Part shown: positions 15,543 through 24,334 of the stretch, one piece after another
Layout of the letters: every line of letters begins with the position of its first letter
How positions within the stretch are numbered: the stretch's first letter is position 1
Origin: Pseudomonadota bacterium
GTDB taxonomy: Bacteria; Pseudomonadota; Alphaproteobacteria; GCA-2731375
Assembly (NCBI GenBank): GCA_027623205.1
Contig: JAQBYC010000044.1
Span: 1-34,427 of the forward strand
Direction: 5' to 3'
DNA length: 34,427 nucleotides
Program-made: the position numbers and the translations under genes
The notes under the pieces: generated by a model
Database searches by the model: none
Told to the model about the DNA's origin: nothing
The model's input: the letters and a program-made list of their open reading frames with translations, nothing else

Positions 15543-16442
15543 TCAATCGAGCTCCAGTCCGTCCATGCCGACGTTCCTGCGGACCTTGCCGCACATTTCA
15601 CGCAAGTGCGGCCCCAGTTCCACGGGGTCCGCGATTTGCGCCATCTCGGCGCCACGGCGCCAGCCTTCACAGACCGCCACCATGCCGCCGCCGGCCTGAA
15701 TGACCCGGCCGGAAATGTCATGGGCCGCCTCGCTGGCCAGGTAGACCACAGCCGGGGCGACCCAGCTTGGCAACCGCCATGCGATCTCTTCCTCGGTATA
15801 CTCGCGCAAGTTGTCGGTCATGCGGGTATAGGCGGAGGGGGAGATGGCGTTGACCGTAACCCCGATCCGCCGCAGCTCCCGCGCCGCAATTATCGTGAAG
15901 GCGGCGATCCCAGCCTTGGCCGCGCCATAGTTGGTCTGGCCGATATTGCCGTAGATGCCAGAGGTCGAGGTGGTATTGATGATGCGCCCATCCACTGGGC
16001 CATCCGTCTCCTTGGACCGGCCGCGCCAATAGGCGGCCGCGTGCCGGGACGGTGCAAAGGTGCCCTTCAGGTGCACCTGAATAACCGAATCCCATTCCTC
16101 TTCGGACATATTGACCAGCATGCGGTCGCGCAGGATGCCGGCATTGTTGATCAGAACGTCCAGCTTGCCAAAGGTCTCGACCGCTTGATCGATCATGTTC
16201 TTGGCGCCATTCCAGCTGCTGACGTCATCGCCATTGACCACCGCTTCGCCGCCCGCGGCAATGATTTCATCGGCCACCAACTGGGCTTGCGACCTGTCGG
16301 CGCCGCTGCCGTCGACGGCGCCGCCCAGATCATTCACCACCACCTTGGCGCCATGTTTAGCCAGTAACAGCGCGTGTTCGCGGCCAACCCCGCGGGCCGC
16401 GCCGGTGACGATGGCAACTCGATTTTCGCATAACCGTGTCAT
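15543..16442 (-). CDS. SDR family NAD(P)-dependent oxidoreductase, MFE-2 3-hydroxyacyl-CoA dehydrogenase-like
   Basis: Short-chain dehydrogenase with TGAARGVG cofactor loop (13-20), VVNDLGG after the second strand (Asp selecting NAD), NNAG (99-102), and catalytic Ser/Tyr172/Lys176 in TSTSGIYGN...NYGAAK. The GREHALLLAKHGAKVVVNDL pattern resembles the dehydrogenase part of peroxisomal multifunctional enzyme 2, so a (3R)-hydroxyacyl-CoA or steroid substrate is plausible. ATG 16442 is chosen because GGGAGAG lies just upstream; the longer open frame to 16520 lacks this. Length is 299 aa. Confidence 0.88.
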   Translation of the reverse strand: MTRLCENRVAIVTGAARGVGREHALLLAKHGAKVVVNDLGGAVDGSGADRSQAQLVADEIIAAGGEAVVNGDDVSSWNGAKNMIDQAVETFGKLDVLINNAGILRDRMLVNMSEEEWDSVIQVHLKGTFAPSRHAAAYWRGRSKETDGPVDGRIINTTSTSGIYGNIGQTNYGAAKAGIAAFTIIAARELRRIGVTVNAISPSAYTRMTDNLREYTEEEIAWRLPSWVAPAVVYLASEAAHDISGRVIQAGGGMVAVCEGWRRGAEMAQIADPVELGPHLREMCGKVRRNVGMDGLELD

Positions 16443-16605
16443 GACAACTCTCCCTTGAATATTTGGTTTGCCGATGGCCGCGCCCGAGGCGACGCCGCGC
16501 CATTGCATCTTCTGGATCAATCATAGGAACTTTTGCTGCGCCGCAACAGATGGAATCGAGTTCCATTTTTTCGCAGCGGCAGACGCGTAGCCATGCGTCA
16601 TGGCG

Positions 16606-16711
16606 CTAGAGCATGGTTCCTTAAAACATCCTCAGACTCTTTAAGAATAGAGCAATTGAACCAATTACTTAAGTTGCGATAGCGACTCCGACCAACTAAA
16701 AATTGTTCTAG
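16606..16711 (-). repeat. MITE-like intergenic repeat, copy C
   Basis: 106 bases, in reverse orientation to copies A and B. Its ends read CTAGAGCATG (16606) and, on the other strand, CTAGAACAATT, so short terminal inverted repeats CTAGA(G/A)CA are visible. On the minus strand the core GAGTCGCTATCGCAACTTAA and ATTGGTTCAATTGCTCTATT match the other copies closely; the right-hand hairpin has decayed. Confidence 0.8.
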
Positions 16712-16933
16712 GAACGAACCTTGATAGTTTCCAAACTCGATCTAAAAGGCTCAAAACAGATGGCTGTTGGCCTAGGGCAGGTCGACGAAGAACAGTTTTT
16801 GATCCCCAGGAACTGTGCGTACAAATAGATCCAACTCTGAACTCTATTCCAGTCGGTCACTTCGGCAATGAGGTCTGAGGAATTGTTATAGCATTTATAG
16901 TAATAGTTTATTTCTCCATACAACAATCGTATT
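16712..16933. other. AT-rich non-coding gap downstream of the peptide ABC operon
   Basis: Together with repeat copy C this fills the 491-base gap between the SDR start and the end of the permease gene. It is distinctly AT-richer than its neighbours (e.g. around 16885-16940). A 95-codon open frame on the minus strand runs through it, but it reads into the permease gene in another frame and has no recognisable domain. No terminator with a good stem was found. Confidence 0.5.
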
Positions 16934-18121
16934 TTACTTATAGGGATCGGCCGCGTCACGCAGGCCGTCGCCGAAGAAGTTGAAGGCCAGCACAATCAGG
17001 ACCACCGGCAGCATGGGAAAGATCAGCCAGGGATAGGTGGCGACGGCGTTGATGTTTTGCGCCTCGTTCAACAATACCCCCCAGGAAGTGATCGGCGGGC
17101 GCAGGCCCAGACCCAGAAACGACAGCGCGGTCTCGGCCAAAATCATTGAGGGAATAGACAAGGTCAGCGAGGCGATCAGATGGCTCATGAAATTGGGCAG
17201 CAGATGCCGCGCGATGACCCGGGCTGGGCTGGCTCCCATCAATGTGGCGGCGGTCGCGAAATCTTCTTCCCGCAGGGCCAATAGTTTCGAACGCACCGCG
17301 CGGGCCAGGCCGGGCCAATCGAGCAGGGCGAGGATGATGGTGATGCCGAAGAACACCCCGATCGGGCTCCAGGTCACGGGCAGGGCGGCGGACAATGCCA
17401 TCCACAGGGGCAGTTCCGGGAACGACCGCAGCATCTCGATCAAACGCTGCACCACATTGTCCACCCAACCGCCGTAATAGCCGGCCAGGCCGCCCAAGGT
17501 CAGGCCGATCACGAAGCTGATGCTGATGCCGATCAAGCCCACGGTCAGGGAAATCCGCGCGCCATAGACAATGCGGGAAAACATATCCCTGCCCAGCCGG
17601 TCGGTGCCGAACAGGAATAGCGTGCCGTGCACGGTCTTATTGCCGACTTTTTGTTTAGCCGGGCAGAAGAAATGAAACTTCATGCGCCACTGGCCCCAGA
17701 ACTTGTACGGCGCGCCCTCGCAAAAAAACCGGATCGGCTGCACCTGGCTTTTATCCACGGTATAAATCCGCTTCATCTTCTTGATATCCCGGGTCACCTT
17801 GTAGCCATAGACGAAGGGGCCAACGAAATTACCCTGGTCAAACAGGTGCACCATTTGCGGCGGGGCATAGATGAATTTGGCGTTGCGCTTGGCCAAGGGA
17901 TAGGGCGCTACCCATTCCACCATTAAAATGGCCATATAGGTGGCGAGCAGGAAAAACATCGACGCGACGGCCAGGGGATGGCGGCGCAATTTCCACCACA
18001 TCAGGGTCCATTGCGACGCCATGAAGAAGTGTTCCTGCTCCTTCGTCAACCGCTCGATGGTGTGTGGGTGGAATGGCGCGTCCGAGACCCAATGCCGTTC
18101 CTGATCTTCGTGCACGGTCAT
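16934..18121 (-). CDS. Peptide-type ABC transporter permease (DppC/OppC family)
   Basis: Inner-membrane permease of a family-5 (peptide/opine type) ABC importer. The first helix is at about 50-75 (HPLAVASMFFLLATYMAILMVEWV). Residues about 78-165 are a soluble insertion rich in aromatic and basic residues (GYKVTRDIKKMKRIYTVD, FWGQWRMKFHFFCPA) not found in standard DppC, making 395 aa instead of about 290. Then come FGTDRLGRDMFSRIVYGARI and the ATPase-contact EAA loop AATLMGASPARVIARHLLPN. Such insertions occur in a distinct alphaproteobacterial subfamily. The start overlaps the previous permease stop by 4 bases. It is the last gene of the string. Confidence 0.9.
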   Translation of the reverse strand: MTVHEDQERHWVSDAPFHPHTIERLTKEQEHFFMASQWTLMWWKLRRHPLAVASMFFLLATYMAILMVEWVAPYPLAKRNAKFIYAPPQMVHLFDQGNFVGPFVYGYKVTRDIKKMKRIYTVDKSQVQPIRFFCEGAPYKFWGQWRMKFHFFCPAKQKVGNKTVHGTLFLFGTDRLGRDMFSRIVYGARISLTVGLIGISISFVIGLTLGGLAGYYGGWVDNVVQRLIEMLRSFPELPLWMALSAALPVTWSPIGVFFGITIILALLDWPGLARAVRSKLLALREEDFATAATLMGASPARVIARHLLPNFMSHLIASLTLSIPSMILAETALSFLGLGLRPPITSWGVLLNEAQNINAVATYPWLIFPMLPVVLIVLAFNFFGDGLRDAADPYK

Positions 18122-19143
18122 TTCGATGCCTCCGAACCAAGACGGATACGCGGATCAAGGGCCGCCAGGGCGAGGTCGGATATGAACATGCCAACCACCG
18201 TCAAGGCGGCCAGGAACAAAAGGAAGGAGCCGGCCAGATACTGATCCTGGCTTTGCAGCGCGCTGACCAGCATGGGTCCCGAGGTTGGCAGGCTCATCAC
18301 CACGGCGACTATGGCTGAGCCGGAAATCATCTGCGGCAATAGGTTGCCGATATCCGCCACGAAGGGGTTCAGTGCCATGCGCAGGGGGTATTTGAGCAAC
18401 AACGTGCGGTTTTTCAGGCCCTTGGCCCGGGCGGTCGTGACATATTGCTTTTGCAGTTCATCCAGTAGATTGGCGCGCAGACGGCGGATCATGCCGGCCG
18501 TGCCAGAGGTGCCAATGACGATCACCGGCACCACCATATGTTCGCAGATGGACAGGAATTTGCCCCAAGACATGTCCGCGCCGATGAATTGCTCGTCCAT
18601 CAGACCGCCGATGGATACGCCGAAATGTCTCTTTGCCAGGAACAGCAGGATCAGCGCCAAAAGAAAATTTGGTGTCGCCAGCCCGATATAACCGATGAAG
18701 GTCATGACATGATCGCCGACGCTGTATTGCCGTACCGCCGTGTAAACTCCGATGGGAAAGGACACCGCATAGACAAACAGCATGGTAGTGAAGTTCAGCA
18801 CCAGCGAGAGGAACAGCCGGTCGCCGACGATTTCGCTCACGGGCAGATTATATTCAAACGACCAGCCCAGATTTCCTTGCAGGATGCCGGAGAAGCCATT
18901 GTTACTGGGCCAGATCCCAAGCCAGACCGCGTATTGCTCCAACATCGGTTTGTCCAGTCCGAATTCCTGACGGAGAAAAGCCAGCTTTTCCATTGCAGCG
19001 CGGTCGCCGCTGGCGATCATTTCCGCCATCTGGTTTGAGAGATAATCGCCGGGAGGCAATTGGATGATGATGAAGGTGACGACGGATATCACCAGCAGGG
19101 TGGGGATCATCACGAGAACCCGGTGTGCGAAATAGGTGAACAT
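18118..19143 (-). CDS. Peptide-type ABC transporter permease (DppB/OppB family)
   Basis: Partner permease of the same importer, 341 aa. Begins with the typical YFAHRVLVMIPTLLVISVVTF helix and PPGDYL; central FSFEYNLPVSEIVGDRLFLSL precedes the transmembrane core. GTAGMIRRLRANLLDELQKQYVTTARAKGL is the family's EAA region, contacting the ATPase, and PLRMALNPFVADIGNLLPQMISGSAIV follows. It starts 15 bases after the binding-protein stop and overlaps the second permease by ATGA. Confidence 0.93.
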   Translation of the reverse strand: MFTYFAHRVLVMIPTLLVISVVTFIIIQLPPGDYLSNQMAEMIASGDRAAMEKLAFLRQEFGLDKPMLEQYAVWLGIWPSNNGFSGILQGNLGWSFEYNLPVSEIVGDRLFLSLVLNFTTMLFVYAVSFPIGVYTAVRQYSVGDHVMTFIGYIGLATPNFLLALILLFLAKRHFGVSIGGLMDEQFIGADMSWGKFLSICEHMVVPVIVIGTSGTAGMIRRLRANLLDELQKQYVTTARAKGLKNRTLLLKYPLRMALNPFVADIGNLLPQMISGSAIVAVVMSLPTSGPMLVSALQSQDQYLAGSFLLFLAALTVVGMFISDLALAALDPRIRLGSEASK

Positions 19144-19158
19144 GCCTGTGCGCTTCCG

Positions 19159-21066
19159 TTACCTATCGAACCAAAACGTGTCGGGCCGGTAGATACCGAA
19201 ATGGGCCCCCGGATCCCAACTGTAAATGCCCTGTCTGGGGACATTTCTCAAGCCGTGCTTGACCACGACCGGTTGCAGTACCCCGGCGACGATGCCGATG
19301 GAATAGATCTGTTCAGCATGGATGGATAGCATGCGGTGCCAGATGGCCGCGCGCCGGACCGGCTCCGTCACCGCTGTCCATTCCGCTGCCAGCGCCGCCA
19401 GTTCCTGGGCCTCGGGTGTATCTGGGGCCTCGCCCGACAGGCCCGAGGTTTCGAAATACTGGCCCCATTTCGGCCACATCAACTGCTGCTGCGAAGTCGG
19501 GGCCAGTTCCTCGGGGTTGGTTGCCGCCGTGGCGACGCCGTTTTCCAGGCCGCCCCAGATCGACATCTGGGCCTGGCCCGAAAAGACCCGATTGCGGAAG
19601 ATCTCGCGCTGGGATGGTTTGATGAATAACTTGACGCCGACCTCGGCCCAGCTTTCCGCAATCAACTCAAGGACATCGGTCTGTTCCGTGTCCTCGCCGG
19701 CGGTCTCGATTATGATCTGCAGCGGACGTCCATCGGGCAACAGGCGTATATCGTCGTTGTTGTATTTGTTCAGGCCGATCTGGTCCAACAATTCACTGGC
19801 CAGATCAGGATTATAATCGGCCCATTGTTTTTGATACTCTTCCCGAAACAACGGGCTATCCGGCAGCAAGGTGTTATTGCCCGGCAAGGCTAAACCGAAA
19901 AACAACGATTCGTTGATGGCATCGCGATCGACCGCCAGACTCAAGGCGCGCCGAAATTGCACATTGCGCATCAGTTTTGACCAAACCGGATCAGCCACAT
20001 TCAAGTTGGGGAACAGTGCGACCTGCGCACCCTTGGCAATGCGCCACAAGAATGTTTCGAATTCACCGACCGTCTCATTCTCGCGCAAAAAGGTCAGATT
20101 GTTAAAGGTCAGACTGCGGGCCTGTAAATCAACCTCGCCCAACCCGGCCTTGGCGGGGATCAGCTTGCCGTCAGAGACGATCAGGGCGAAGCTATCGAGA
20201 TAGGGCAGTTGCCGGCCCTTTTCGTCAACCCGATGGTAGTAGGGGTTGCGGACGCCGATAAAGCGGGTCGCGGGCGGGCGGGTCCGGTTGATCCAGGGCT
20301 GCAGGGTCGGCAGGTTCGGATTGTCGAACTCATACATGCTGTCGTAACGGTTATGCAACGAGGCCCAACTGCGGGTACGCTGCGTCTTCATTAGTTCGTT
20401 CAATGTTTCCTGGTCGGAATATCTTCCGTGGAACTGTCGTAGATAATGGGCCGGGCGGTAGATGAACAAGGGCGAGGCGGCGGCCAGACTCGGCAGGAAA
20501 AATGGATTGGACGTGGGCCAGGTGAAGCGTACGGTGGTTTCATCCAGGACTTCGAATTTTGGCAGCTGGCCATCGGACAACATCAGCCGCGGCGGTCCGG
20601 CCGGCGAAATTTTCAAATTATTGGCGACATCCTCCCACCAGTAACGAAAATCCTCGGCCGAGAAGAGCTGGCCGTCGGACCATTTATGGCCGCGCCGTAG
20701 TTTAAGGGTGAACTGGCGGCCATCCTTTACATCGACCGATTTCAGAATATCGGGCACGATTTCCAATTTCTCGTTGTAGCCAACCAGCCGGGCATAGCCA
20801 TAGACGACCAGCAGGCGCACATCCTTGGCCCGCCCGATCAAGGAGCGAAGTTCGCCGCCAGGACGGCCGATCTTCCGCGTTCCGGTGAAATGCACGACGG
20901 CAGGCTCGTCGGGTAGTCGCGCCGTGATCCCCGCCAGTTCGCCTGCCTTGACCCTGTTCACGAAAATCGGCGTCTCGACATAGTTCAACGCCATGGCGGT
21001 CGTCGCTGGCGCGGCCATTGCCCATCCCACCAACGCGGCAACAATGCAATTGGTCGTCGGCTTCAT
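19159..21066 (-). CDS. ABC transporter periplasmic substrate-binding protein, family 5
   Basis: Captures the substrate in the periplasm. A signal peptide is visible (basic MKPTTN, hydrophobic core, cleavage near ATTAMA at about residue 26). FTLKLRRGHKWSDGQLFSAEDF is the SBP_bac_5 signature. LRSLIGRAKDVRLLVVYGYARLVGYNEKLEIVPDIL, split by position about 73-108, marks the subfamily that goes with the extended permease. At 635 aa it is about 100 residues longer than DppA/OppA. The substrate (peptide, opine or glycan-derived) cannot be deduced. It starts inside the ATPase stop (TGATG). Confidence 0.9.
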   Translation of the reverse strand: MKPTTNCIVAALVGWAMAAPATTAMALNYVETPIFVNRVKAGELAGITARLPDEPAVVHFTGTRKIGRPGGELRSLIGRAKDVRLLVVYGYARLVGYNEKLEIVPDILKSVDVKDGRQFTLKLRRGHKWSDGQLFSAEDFRYWWEDVANNLKISPAGPPRLMLSDGQLPKFEVLDETTVRFTWPTSNPFFLPSLAAASPLFIYRPAHYLRQFHGRYSDQETLNELMKTQRTRSWASLHNRYDSMYEFDNPNLPTLQPWINRTRPPATRFIGVRNPYYHRVDEKGRQLPYLDSFALIVSDGKLIPAKAGLGEVDLQARSLTFNNLTFLRENETVGEFETFLWRIAKGAQVALFPNLNVADPVWSKLMRNVQFRRALSLAVDRDAINESLFFGLALPGNNTLLPDSPLFREEYQKQWADYNPDLASELLDQIGLNKYNNDDIRLLPDGRPLQIIIETAGEDTEQTDVLELIAESWAEVGVKLFIKPSQREIFRNRVFSGQAQMSIWGGLENGVATAATNPEELAPTSQQQLMWPKWGQYFETSGLSGEAPDTPEAQELAALAAEWTAVTEPVRRAAIWHRMLSIHAEQIYSIGIVAGVLQPVVVKHGLRNVPRQGIYSWDPGAHFGIYRPDTFWFDR

Positions 21067-22952
21067 CAGGACACCCTCGGCAATTGGGCGCCAACGGCGG
21101 CGCGCACAAAATGGCCGCCGCCCGCGTCGATCATATCAGCCATGATGCCTTCATCCAGCGTAAAGGGCGCAGGCCAGGCGCTGGGTACCGATGCCTTGCC
21201 TTCCATCAACGCGGTTAGATCCAGTCTGGCACCGGGATCGGCCTTGGGCACGGCCGCCAGCAGGGCTTGGGTATAGGGATGCATGGGATTGCGGAACAAG
21301 GTTTCCCTTGGCGCCGTCTCGACAATCCGACCAGCGCACATGACGGCGATCCGGTCGGCGACATAGTCAACCACCGCCAGATTATGCGAGATGAACAAAT
21401 AGGTGAGGCCCAGCTCTTCCTGCAGATCCTTCAACAGATTCAATACCTGGGCCTGAACCGAGACGTCCAAGGCCGAAACCGGTTCGTCACAAATCAACAG
21501 ATCCGGTTGCAGCGCCAGTGCCCGTGCAATACCGATCCGTTGCCGCTGGCCACCGGAAAAGCTGTGCGGGTAACGGCGCAAAAAGCGCACATCAAGGCCG
21601 ACCAGGGTCATCAGCTCCCGCACGCGGGCGGCGCGTTCTTCCTGATCACCAATGCTATGAATAATCAATGGTTCGGAAATGATGTCGAACACCGTCATGC
21701 GCGGGTTCAACGAGGAAAACGGATCCTGAAAAATAAATTGCACTTTGCGCCGGAAAGCGAACAGAGCGTCATCGCGCAGGGCCAGAACATCGACGATTCT
21801 ACCATGATCATTGAACGAAAGACTGCCCGCATCAGGGGCTATAGCCCGCATGATCATTTTTGACGTCGTGGTTTTGCCGCAACCGCTTTCACCGACCAGG
21901 CCCAGGCATTCGCCCGGATTGACGTGGAACGATACATCGTCCACCGCCAGCACGCCGCCGCCTGGTTTGCCGCCGAAAATCCTGCGCTTGCGGGTCTCGA
22001 AGGATTTACTCAAATGGCTGACATCCAGCAACGGTCCGGCGGCCCGCGCCGACTCGGGCCATGGCTCTCTCTGCCGCAGCAGATCACCGGCCGTGGCGGT
22101 GATTTCACGCAGGGGCACCAGACGCTCCCCCGGCTTCATGCCGAAGCGGGGCACGGCCCGCATCAGGGCTTTCAGATAGGGATGTTCCGGCTGGTTGTAG
22201 ATATCCGCCACCGGGCCCCGTTCCATGATCTTGCCGTGGTACATCACGACCACTTCATCCGCGACATTGGCGACCACGCCCAAGTCATGGGTGATCATCA
22301 ACACGGCCATGTTCAGTTCCGACTGCAAGTCCGCAATCAACTTCAGGATCTGTGCCTGGATGGTGACGTCCAGGGCCGTGGTTGGTTCATCGGCGATTAG
22401 CAGGGCCGGCCGGCAGACCAGAGCCATCGCGATCATCACCCGTTGCCGCAGACCGCCCGACAGCTCAAACGGGTATTTGAAAATCGCCTGTTCCGGTTCC
22501 GGGAAACCGACCATGCGCAACATCTCCACGGTCATTTCCATGGCCAGCTTATTTGAAACATCGCGGTGCAGCGACAAGGCTTCTGAAATTTGGTTACCGG
22601 TGGTGTGCAACGGCGACAGCGAGGTCATGGGCTCCTGAAAAATGATCGAGATACGGCCGCCCCGCACGGCCCGCATCTCTTTCGAATCCGATCGCAGACG
22701 GGTCAGATCCACGAACGTGCCGGGTTTGTCAGGATCCAGGAACAACACTTCGCCGGCGGCGATTTTTGCGGTGTCGGGCAGGATCCGCATAATGGTCTGG
22801 CTGACGACGCTTTTTCCGGATCCGGATTCACCCACCAAAGCCACTGTCTTGCCCTCGGGCACCGTAAAAGAGATGCCATCGACGGCCCGTATCAAACCTT
22901 CCGCGGCCTGAAATTCGACGACCAGGTCACGCACGCGCAGAACATTTGTCAT
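21066..22952 (-). CDS. Double ATP-binding protein of peptide-type ABC importer (DppD-DppF fusion)
   Basis: Both nucleotide-binding domains of the importer are fused in one 628-aa chain. Domain 1 has Walker A GESGSGKS (41-48), signature LSGGLRQR (164-171) and Walker B LLIADEP with TTALD. Domain 2 has GESGCGKT (354-361), FSGGQRQR (465-472) and LLICDEP (Asp489, Glu490). Each ends with the oligopeptide-type C-terminal extension, e.g. HPYLKALMRAVP and HPYTQALLAAVP. Both sites look catalytically complete. ATG overlaps the stop of the small membrane protein gene (ATGA). Confidence 0.95.
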   Translation of the reverse strand: MTNVLRVRDLVVEFQAAEGLIRAVDGISFTVPEGKTVALVGESGSGKSVVSQTIMRILPDTAKIAAGEVLFLDPDKPGTFVDLTRLRSDSKEMRAVRGGRISIIFQEPMTSLSPLHTTGNQISEALSLHRDVSNKLAMEMTVEMLRMVGFPEPEQAIFKYPFELSGGLRQRVMIAMALVCRPALLIADEPTTALDVTIQAQILKLIADLQSELNMAVLMITHDLGVVANVADEVVVMYHGKIMERGPVADIYNQPEHPYLKALMRAVPRFGMKPGERLVPLREITATAGDLLRQREPWPESARAAGPLLDVSHLSKSFETRKRRIFGGKPGGGVLAVDDVSFHVNPGECLGLVGESGCGKTTTSKMIMRAIAPDAGSLSFNDHGRIVDVLALRDDALFAFRRKVQFIFQDPFSSLNPRMTVFDIISEPLIIHSIGDQEERAARVRELMTLVGLDVRFLRRYPHSFSGGQRQRIGIARALALQPDLLICDEPVSALDVSVQAQVLNLLKDLQEELGLTYLFISHNLAVVDYVADRIAVMCAGRIVETAPRETLFRNPMHPYTQALLAAVPKADPGARLDLTALMEGKASVPSAWPAPFTLDEGIMADMIDAGGGHFVRAAVGAQLPRVS

Positions 22953-23533
22953 GATGGTGACTTCGCATCCGTGATTGCCGCGCTTGGGTCGTTGCTGCCC
23001 AGACCAAGGGACGACAGGTTCGCCGCCGTTGTGGGATCAATGGCCAGGCCACGATCCCGCGCAGCCAGGTAGGCGCGGCGAACAATCTCGTCAAAGCCAG
23101 GTAAATGGGAATCCATGCGGATGGCGCCGCGGTTTGCCGAATTCCAACGCCCCCCGCTGTCATGATCTCCCGGATCACGATTGTCCCCGCGGCGCAGTGT
23201 CAGCTGCATCCAACCCCCTTTCCGGTCGCGCTCGGTAGAATAATAACGAAGGCGAAAATCCCGCATTTCCGACCAGCGTAATTTGCGGTCCAACAATCCC
23301 CCCAAAGGGCCCTCCTGGCGAACACCGATCTCATCAACGATCAAAACCGTACCATGGCGCCACGCCGTGCGCAGACCATATACCGCGAACAACAAGGCCA
23401 AGGCGGTCATGCTATAGAATACAACCGGTATCAGCTTCGTAAAGATCATCAACGCCAACGGCAAAAATACACCAATCGCGGCGCGTACATAATCAGCCGC
23501 CAAGGCTTTTATTGGATAGCGATACCTGTTCAT
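22949..23533 (-). CDS. Small membrane protein of unknown function
   Basis: I do not recognise a named family. Residues about 14-53 contain two hydrophobic helices (AAIGVFLPLALMIFTKLIPV and FYSMTALALLFAVYGL) with a short turn. They are followed by a soluble part with beta-strand character (TVLIVDEIGVRQEGPLGG, LRWSEMRDFRLRYYSTERD, GWMQLTL), which resembles bacterial PH-like domains that sit after a pair of membrane helices. The tail is Asp/Ala/Ser-rich. It overlaps the preceding gene by 1 base (TAATG) and the next by 4, so it is made with the deacetylase-like protein and the ABC importer. Length is 194 aa. Confidence 0.75.
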   Translation of the reverse strand: MNRYRYPIKALAADYVRAAIGVFLPLALMIFTKLIPVVFYSMTALALLFAVYGLRTAWRHGTVLIVDEIGVRQEGPLGGLLDRKLRWSEMRDFRLRYYSTERDRKGGWMQLTLRRGDNRDPGDHDSGGRWNSANRGAIRMDSHLPGFDEIVRRAYLAARDRGLAIDPTTAANLSSLGLGSNDPSAAITDAKSPS

Positions 23534-24297
23534 TACGCCAGCCTAAAGGCTTCATCTGTCGTTAACCAGTGAACGTTGTCACATTCTTTGGTGCGCGCGA
23601 ACAATTCTGCTAGAAAATCCCATCCGGCCTGGTCCATGACGTCGTGATGGCTCAAAATGCCGCTGCTTTCTTCCGGATCAACGGTGCCGTTGCGCCGTTC
23701 CCGCAAGTGGGCGATCAGTCTATCGAGAGCCCTGGTTTCGCCGATGAAGCGGCGTCCACCGTGCCAATCGATCAAATCCAGATGACAATTGCACTCCAAC
23801 AGACCAGGCGCGGGGTGCGCCGCTGCCCGCGGTCCGAAGCGGGACAGACCGCGAAATTGCGCCTGGGGTAGCCGGTGCACCAGATCCGCATCAATCCGGT
23901 TCCACGGTGGTACGAAAACAGGCAAAGCCTGCAGCGGAAAGCGGTCGGCCAGATTTTTCCAGGCAATGGCGGCGTCGTCCAACATCTGGCGGACCGGCCG
24001 ATCGGCGCCAAATTCCGCCTTTTTCCGATCCGCTGGCGCGTGGTTCTGATGGGTTAGCCCATGGACCAGGATTTTCACCCCGGTCAGATCCGCCAGGACC
24101 TCTTGCAAGGCGTCTTCCGCCCGTCCCGGAATAACGGCCAGGGCCAGGGCGATGCCGGCCTTACGCGACAATTCGGTCAGTTGGCGCAGCCGCGGCCCAG
24201 GGGCCACGGCATCGTCATCGCGCCACCACAGGTCCGGCCGCCGCCCTGCCGCCGCCCAGCGCTTCAACTCTTCGATCAGATCGCTCCAGCTTGCCAT
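23533..24297 (-). CDS. Polysaccharide deacetylase-like protein
   Basis: 254 aa with the NodB-homology layout: WWRDDDA (Asp27-29, catalytic base and metal ligand), HGLTHQNH (His79, His83 as zinc ligands), FVPPWNRI (motif 3) and SGILSHHDVMD near the C-terminus (motif 5 His). The fold suggests removal of an acetyl group from a glycan, fitting the glycosyltransferase neighbours. There is no signal peptide, so if active it works on a cytoplasmic, probably lipid-linked intermediate, which is unusual for this family. It starts 32 bases after the glycosyltransferase gene. Confidence 0.8.
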   Translation of the reverse strand: MASWSDLIEELKRWAAAGRRPDLWWRDDDAVAPGPRLRQLTELSRKAGIALALAVIPGRAEDALQEVLADLTGVKILVHGLTHQNHAPADRKKAEFGADRPVRQMLDDAAIAWKNLADRFPLQALPVFVPPWNRIDADLVHRLPQAQFRGLSRFGPRAAAHPAPGLLECNCHLDLIDWHGGRRFIGETRALDRLIAHLRERRNGTVDPEESSGILSHHDVMDQAGWDFLAELFARTKECDNVHWLTTDEAFRLA

Positions 24298-24306
24298 CCT
24301 GCGGCC

Positions 24307-24334
24307 AGTCCCCCGTTACCAGTCCCCCGTTACC
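24307..24334. repeat. 14-bp tandem duplication over a stop codon
   Basis: AGTCCCCCGTTACC is present twice in tandem (24307-24320 and 24321-24334). The right copy contains the stop codon (TAA on the minus strand) of the MurG-like glycosyltransferase. The duplication lengthens the spacer to the deacetylase-like gene and places a G-rich stretch before its start. Confidence 0.8.

Noticed and set aside
16708-16995. 95-codon minus-strand frame in the AT-rich gap
   Set aside because: It begins in repeat copy C's end, runs into the permease gene out of frame and has no domain.
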